Source of the DNA: TMED27 sp045106175
Lineage (GTDB): Bacteria > Pseudomonadota > Alphaproteobacteria > Micavibrionales > Micavibrionaceae
NCBI GenBank assembly: GCA_045106175.1
Contig: JBGCEF010000050.1
Location: 1 to 64,000, forward strand
DNA length: 64,000 nucleotides
Direction of reading: 5' to 3'
Positions within the stretch are counted from its first letter, which is position 1. Each line of letters starts with the position of its first letter. Below are positions 59,263 to 64,000 of this stretch, piece after piece. The position numbers and the translations under genes were made by a program. Below the pieces are notes generated by a model that worked only from the letters and a program-made list of their open reading frames with translations, searched no databases and was not told where the DNA came from.

Positions 59263-61803
59263 ATGAAATATCTCTGGTATGGATTTCTCGGATTATTCTC
59301 TCTTGGCTTCTTGGGGGCCATAACGGCGCTTGTCGTGGCTGTTGGTGTTATTAATCACTACGGTTCTGATCTCCCTGACTATGAACAGCTAAAAACATAT
59401 GAGCCACCCATTGTAAGCCGTTTATATGCGGGTGATGGCAGGTTAATGGCGGAATTTGCCCAAGAAAAACGTATTTTCATGCCAATCGAAGCTATCCCTG
59501 ATCAGGTCAAAAACGCTTTCATGTCCGCGGAAGATAAAAATTTCTATAACCATCCTGGCCTTGATTACATGGCCCTGTTGCGTGCTGTTTACGTCTACGC
59601 GCAGCATTTGGCGGGTATGAATGTCAGCATTATTGGTGGCTCAACCATCACCCAGCAAGTCGTCAAAAACATGCTGTTAACCAATGAACGCCGATTTAAA
59701 CGCAAAATCAAAGAAGCTATTTTGTCGTATCGCCTTGAAAAAGCGATGAGCAAAGACCGTATTTTAGAACTCTATCTCAACGAGATATTCCTCGGCAGCC
59801 GCGCATACGGCATCGCCGCTGCTGCGCTTCAATATTTTAATAAATCACTCGATGAATTAACCCTCGCCGAAGTCGCCTACCTTGCAGCTCTTCCTAAGGC
59901 CCCGAATAATTACCATCCCATCCGCAACCGTGAAAAGTCGGTTGATCGGAGAAACTGGGTGATAGGGCGTATGCTTATTGATGGACACATTACCGAAGCA
60001 GAAGCCGACCTCGCAAAAATTTCGCCGCTGGAAACACGCGCACGTGACAACGCAAAGAAAGTAAATGCACCTTTCTTTGCTGAAGAGGTCCGCAGAGTGT
60101 TAATCGAAAAATACGGCAAAGAGAGCTTATATGGCGGGGGCCTTGCGGTAAGATCTACTATTGATCCAAAAATGCAAACAATCGCTAGAGAAACACTCAG
60201 AGATGGACTAGAAGCATACGATCGCCGTCATGGCTATCGCGGCGCTCTTGCAAACTTCAAAAATATGGATGAATGGAAATCCAAACTGGCTAATTTCGAA
60301 ACCCCCCAAGCCATGCCAAAAGATTGGTCATTAGCAATCGTTCAATCGGTTAATAATGAAGCCGCGAGAATAAGCTTTAAAGATGATAGCGAAGGCTTAG
60401 TTGTCTTGAATGATCTTAAATGGGCTAGAAAATATCTCGATAAAGGATACGCCCTAGGCCCTGTGATTGAACGCGCATCTCAAGTGTTATCGCGCGGTGA
60501 TGTTGTTATGGTCGAAAACGTCAAAGAAAATAATTTCGCTTTAAGGCAAGTTCCAATCGTTCAAGGCGCGCTCATCGCGCTAGACCCACATACAGGACGA
60601 ATTCTGGCTATGCAGGGTGGCTGGAAATATGGAACATCCGAATTTAACCGGGCAACTCAAGCCGAACGCCAACCCGGCTCCGCATTCAAACCATTTGTCT
60701 ATTTAGCTGGACTGGATAATGGCTTTACACCTGCAACACTTATTCTCGATGCCCCCTTTGTTATCGAAGATAGACCCGGAAATTTTTGGAGCCCTACAAA
60801 CTATTCCAACGAATATTACGGACCTACAACCATGCGCGTTGGGGTTGAAAAATCACGAAACCTGATGACCGTTCGCTTGGCTGATTATCTTGGTATGGAA
60901 ACAATTTCTGAATACGCTGAAAAATTCGGCATTACCGATAATATGCCAAAATTATTGGCAAATTCGCTTGGCGCAAGTGAGACAACACCGCTGCGTTTAA
61001 CGGCTGCTTATGGCATGTTGGTCAATGGCGGTAAAAAGATCACACCAACCTTTATCGACCGTATCCAAGACCGACGCGGCACAACTATTTTCCGCCATGA
61101 TGAGCGCGATTGCCTAAGCTGTGGGGCGCTTGTACGATGGAAACAACAAGAAACACCAGCGCCTCCCGATAACCGAGAACAAATCACAGATCCACGCACC
61201 GCTTATCAAATGGTCTCTATTCTTGAAGGCGTGGTACAACGCGGAACAGGCGTGCGTATTCGATCCTTGGATAGACCATTAGCTGGGAAAACAGGCACAA
61301 CTAATGAATCAAAAGATGCTTGGTTTGTAGGCTTTTCCCCTGACTTAGTCGTAGGGGTCTTCGTTGGTTTTGATGATCCAAGATCATTAGGCAAAAAAGA
61401 AACAGGATCATCCGTGGCCGTTCCAATCTTCAAAGATTTCATGGGCCAAGCATTAGAGGACCGTCCTTTAACACCGTTTCGTGTTCCCTCCGGCATTCGT
61501 AATGTGCAGGTTAATCCGGAAAACGGCACAAGCGCATCGTTTGATACGAAAAACCCAATCTGGGAAAGTTTTGTAACAGGAACAGAGCCAACAGATGATG
61601 TTTACATCCTCGATAGTAATGGGATTTCAATCATGAACAACTATTTTGAAGATGACCCATACTTTGATCCATACAACCCCAATCAAGGCGATTATTATTC
61701 CGAGGAAGAAGAAAATGAAATTTTCAGCCTGGATAATCTCCTCAATCGTCCACCCGTTGTTCAAAACCCGAACACAACCCGCGGAACGGGTGGCATATAT
61801 TAA
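59263..61803 (+). CDS. mrcA: Penicillin-binding protein 1A (bifunctional glycosyltransferase/transpeptidase)
   Basis: 846 residues. One N-terminal membrane helix (FLGLFSLGFLGAITALVVAV), glycosyltransferase GT51 with AEDKNFYNHPGLDYMALL and GSTITQQVVKNMLLTNER, a PBP1A-type insert, and transpeptidase with S-A-F-K (RQPGSAFKPFVYLAG), S-x-N in VEKSRNLMTVRLAD and KTGTTNESKDAWFVGF. The tail is acidic and Pro/Asn-rich. Starts 17 nt after mlaF and may be co-transcribed with it. Confidence 0.96.
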   Translation: MKYLWYGFLGLFSLGFLGAITALVVAVGVINHYGSDLPDYEQLKTYEPPIVSRLYAGDGRLMAEFAQEKRIFMPIEAIPDQVKNAFMSAEDKNFYNHPGLDYMALLRAVYVYAQHLAGMNVSIIGGSTITQQVVKNMLLTNERRFKRKIKEAILSYRLEKAMSKDRILELYLNEIFLGSRAYGIAAAALQYFNKSLDELTLAEVAYLAALPKAPNNYHPIRNREKSVDRRNWVIGRMLIDGHITEAEADLAKISPLETRARDNAKKVNAPFFAEEVRRVLIEKYGKESLYGGGLAVRSTIDPKMQTIARETLRDGLEAYDRRHGYRGALANFKNMDEWKSKLANFETPQAMPKDWSLAIVQSVNNEAARISFKDDSEGLVVLNDLKWARKYLDKGYALGPVIERASQVLSRGDVVMVENVKENNFALRQVPIVQGALIALDPHTGRILAMQGGWKYGTSEFNRATQAERQPGSAFKPFVYLAGLDNGFTPATLILDAPFVIEDRPGNFWSPTNYSNEYYGPTTMRVGVEKSRNLMTVRLADYLGMETISEYAEKFGITDNMPKLLANSLGASETTPLRLTAAYGMLVNGGKKITPTFIDRIQDRRGTTIFRHDERDCLSCGALVRWKQQETPAPPDNREQITDPRTAYQMVSILEGVVQRGTGVRIRSLDRPLAGKTGTTNESKDAWFVGFSPDLVVGVFVGFDDPRSLGKKETGSSVAVPIFKDFMGQALEDRPLTPFRVPSGIRNVQVNPENGTSASFDTKNPIWESFVTGTEPTDDVYILDSNGISIMNNYFEDDPYFDPYNPNQGDYYSEEEENEIFSLDNLLNRPPVVQNPNTTRGTGGIY

Positions 61804-61917
61804 CGAACATAATGGCGAAATTTTAATGGTTTCGCGCGCTTTATAGTCAAAAAAAGCTTGCGTCTGAAAATTAAAAACAATACAAACTGTTACTTTATAA
61901 CAATTTGATTAAATATC

Positions 61918-63969
61918 ATGCCACATGATCACCCGCCAGAAGATGAAAACAAGCCATGCACAGGCCAAACTGCGTGTTCTTCTGGCTGTGGCGATAGCGG
62001 CTGCAGCACCGAAAAAGCTGAACCCGTAGACGAGCCAGAGCAAGAAACATCATGCAGCACATGCGGCGGCAGCCATGGAAATGATGGTGAAACTGAAAGC
62101 CCTAATGGTCAAGGCGGCGATGCGGAGCATGTACACGAGGATACAAAACACACCCACAGCGGTTGCGGACATAATCACGCTCCCGGTGAAACATGCTCTG
62201 GCAATCACGGTGATGATGTCGACCCTGGTGAATTTAATAATGGCTGGTTAAACCGCATATTCTCAGATCCTAAAAGCGAAGGCACCGCCCTCAATAATGC
62301 CCGCGCATCCATTGCATTATTAGGCGCAGTCGGGTTATCACAACTAAATTTATCAGATACTGGCTCCATTGCTGCAATGACAGCCGCGAGCGCCGGTGCC
62401 TTAGTGATTGCCAACGAAGCAACACAGGAATTAATGGAGAGCGTTCAGCGCTCAAAAGCTAAATTAGGCCTATCAGGCGGCGCTATAGGAACACTCCTTG
62501 CAGGCGCACATATTGCCACAGAGAGTATTATCGCAGTAAAAGCGCAGCTGAGTCAGGCATTCACGCAAAGCGCATCGGCAATCGGCACGCAATTATCAGA
62601 GACCTTTAATCAGACCACAGATTTTGCATTGCAACTCTCATATGCAAATAATCTCCTCCACGCTAATTTTATGCCCGCCATAATCGCTGGTGCAGCCGGA
62701 ACGCTTCTTATCGCTGCGCCTCACATACGAAAAATGAACCTAGCAGCCATGAGCGTGGGAACAGGCGCACTGGCTGCACATGTAGCAATAGGTGAAGCAG
62801 GCTATCCTTACGGGTCAGGCTACATCCTTGGTGGTATTGGCGCTGCAACCGCCATCGGATATGGAATTTGGAGATTTAGGGCTGGTATAGGATGTGCCGA
62901 TCACGGTGATCTTTGTGGCCATGCCCGTAAAGGTCCAGTCGACGAAACCGATTATATCGGTGAGCTTGTGAAAGTCGTAAAAAGCCCAGGTGAGCCAGCA
63001 CGTAAATTAGTCAATAAAATGGCAAGCGTGACCCCAAGCGGTGCGTTAGAGTCCCTTAATCAACGTACAGAAAAAATAGGGAATGCAATTACCAACTTTA
63101 AGATGCCAACACGCGAGCAAATTAAAACGACAATGACAGGAATGGTTGGACCTTCAATCGCCTTTACAGGTGTTTCCGTTGCCGCGCATACATTAACAGA
63201 CAACGCAGTATCAATAGCAGAGATCAATGCGGCTCCTGCGGCTGCTGTTGGTTTTATTGCTGGGGTTGGCCTTGTATCAGGGGAGCTGTTCGCAGGCGCT
63301 CTATCGGCTGCAAAGGCAAAGGCCATTGAATTAAAAGCAAAAGCAGAAGGCATAAAGCTTAGAGATTTAACCGAGAGCGACAATTACAGGCAACTTGCAG
63401 ATGCTATGATTGTGGGATGTACAATCATGGGAACTGCCGCAGCAACAGGTATTCACGCTGGGTTAGGGAATGCACTCGGCAATGCAATTCCTGATAGTTT
63501 CAAACTAGACGTAGCATCATATGGCTGGAACGGTGTCGTTCAAATGGGAATGCTAACGGCCCCAATACCAATATACTGGGCGGCTACGCGTAAAAAATGG
63601 GTGAAACCCCTAGCGCATTTTGAAAACCGAATGGCAGATAAAATTGAAACTAAAGCTGAAAAGCTAGCACCACAATTAAAATGGATGATCAGTGAAGAAA
63701 AATTCATGAATGGTATAGCGCGTTTCTCTAATAGCTTACGTGACGGTATTGAACAACGAAAGCTTAGTAAACTTGCAATGCCTAAAACCGTTGCTGCGGG
63801 TATGTTGGCAACATCTCTTGCAGCTTTAACGATTAACACGCTTCCTGTTTGTCACCGTCATGGAGAATTTCAGCATTGTTTTGATCCAAACGCACAAATT
63901 GAAATTGATCCGTCTCTGCCTTCACTTGAAAGTTTAGCCCGTGAGCCTAGCCCTGCGCCAGCTCCATAA
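61918..63969 (+). CDS. Cys/His-rich, multi-helix membrane protein of unknown function (683 aa)
   Basis: The first 100 residues are polar and unusually rich in Cys and His, with clusters such as TACSSGCGDSGCS, SCSTCGG, HTHSGCGHNHAPG and ETCSGNHG; they look like a metal-binding or metal-buffering segment. From about residue 118 the chain has roughly ten hydrophobic Ala/Gly-rich helices (for example SIALLGAVGLSQLN, FMPAIIAGAAGTLLIAA, AAAVGFIAGVGLVSGELFAG) separated by amphipathic loops. A late CHRHGEFQHC sequence adds metal ligands on the far side. No transporter family is recognised. It starts 114 nt after PBP1A without a clear ribosome-binding site. Confidence 0.75.
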   Translation: MPHDHPPEDENKPCTGQTACSSGCGDSGCSTEKAEPVDEPEQETSCSTCGGSHGNDGETESPNGQGGDAEHVHEDTKHTHSGCGHNHAPGETCSGNHGDDVDPGEFNNGWLNRIFSDPKSEGTALNNARASIALLGAVGLSQLNLSDTGSIAAMTAASAGALVIANEATQELMESVQRSKAKLGLSGGAIGTLLAGAHIATESIIAVKAQLSQAFTQSASAIGTQLSETFNQTTDFALQLSYANNLLHANFMPAIIAGAAGTLLIAAPHIRKMNLAAMSVGTGALAAHVAIGEAGYPYGSGYILGGIGAATAIGYGIWRFRAGIGCADHGDLCGHARKGPVDETDYIGELVKVVKSPGEPARKLVNKMASVTPSGALESLNQRTEKIGNAITNFKMPTREQIKTTMTGMVGPSIAFTGVSVAAHTLTDNAVSIAEINAAPAAAVGFIAGVGLVSGELFAGALSAAKAKAIELKAKAEGIKLRDLTESDNYRQLADAMIVGCTIMGTAAATGIHAGLGNALGNAIPDSFKLDVASYGWNGVVQMGMLTAPIPIYWAATRKKWVKPLAHFENRMADKIETKAEKLAPQLKWMISEEKFMNGIARFSNSLRDGIEQRKLSKLAMPKTVAAGMLATSLAALTINTLPVCHRHGEFQHCFDPNAQIEIDPSLPSLESLAREPSPAPAP

Positions 63970-64000
63970 GAGAGGGTAGGCTTTCTACGTTTGTAACTGT

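Noticed and set aside
61646..61846. Small frame overlapping the PBP1A end
   Set aside because: It lies in another frame of PBP1A, without a ribosome-binding site.
1..64000. tRNA, rRNA, insertion sequences, integrases, prophage genes
   Set aside because: None could be recognised by reading both strands; no transposase, integrase or tRNA-like cloverleaf was found, though a tool-based scan could still reveal a missed RNA.

Overview
This window is chromosomal DNA of a free-living, low-to-moderate GC (about 40-43 percent by eye) alphaproteobacterium. Placement is inferred from gene neighbourhoods typical of that class: aroQ-accB-accC next to aat, a DUF2155 gene and an NDUFA12-like complex I accessory gene; fabD/fabG/acpP/fabF followed by mltG; rpsF-rpsR-rplI-dnaB followed by alr and an MlaE/MlaF transporter pair. 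The small envelope proteins of unknown function and the low GC would suit a Micavibrio-like or related deep-branching lineage, but that is a guess. No rRNA, tRNA, insertion sequence, prophage or CRISPR array was seen.

Layout. 1-7.8 kb: a phasin with an upstream in-frame lysine/alanine-rich stretch, the ClpS/ClpA protein-degradation pair, a GspK-like pseudopilin, a receiver-deaminase fusion, RidA, NDUFA12, MlaD, DUF2155 and, on the other strand, the leucyl/phenylalanyl-tRNA-protein transferase. 7.8-13.5 kb (minus): an operon running M48 protease, two DsbA-like oxidoreductases, a copper chaperone, aroQ, accB, accC. 13.5-21.3 kb: rlmE, guaB, a TauE/SafE exporter, two tiny minus-strand genes, an RsmB-type methyltransferase, a DJ-1/PfpI protein and an unusual tandem deaminase-like protein. 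21.3-27.7 kb: metE, metF, guaA and small unknown proteins. 27.7-35 kb (plus): pdxS-pdxT, M32 carboxypeptidase, a DacA-like protein, thrC and an M16 peptidase. 35-46.7 kb: YqgE, a DsbD-N-like secreted protein, glycosyltransferase plus asparagine synthetase, mltG, and a fatty-acid synthesis cluster (fabF, acpP, fabG, fabD) broken up by accessory genes. 46.9-50.5 kb: rpsF-rpsR-rplI and dnaB. 50.5-64 kb: a 1686-residue repeat and coiled-coil protein on the opposite strand between dnaB and alr, then alr, a VanX-like dipeptidase, mlaE-mlaF, PBP1A and a Cys/His-rich multi-helix membrane protein.

Functionally the window joins envelope building (fatty acids, Mla lipid transport, PBP1A, MltG, DacA, Alr and a D-Ala-D-Ala dipeptidase), envelope redox and copper handling, amino-acid and cofactor synthesis, and the bacterial N-end-rule machinery (Aat, ClpS, ClpA).

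The least explained items are the two deaminase-fold proteins with eroded zinc sites, the giant protein inserted between dnaB and alr, the Cys/His-rich membrane protein at the right edge, several small genes preceded by good ribosome-binding sites, and a recurring promoter layout in which the -10 box lies 6-8 nt before the start codon, suggesting frequent leaderless mRNAs. All assignments come from reading the sequence only; no database search was run.
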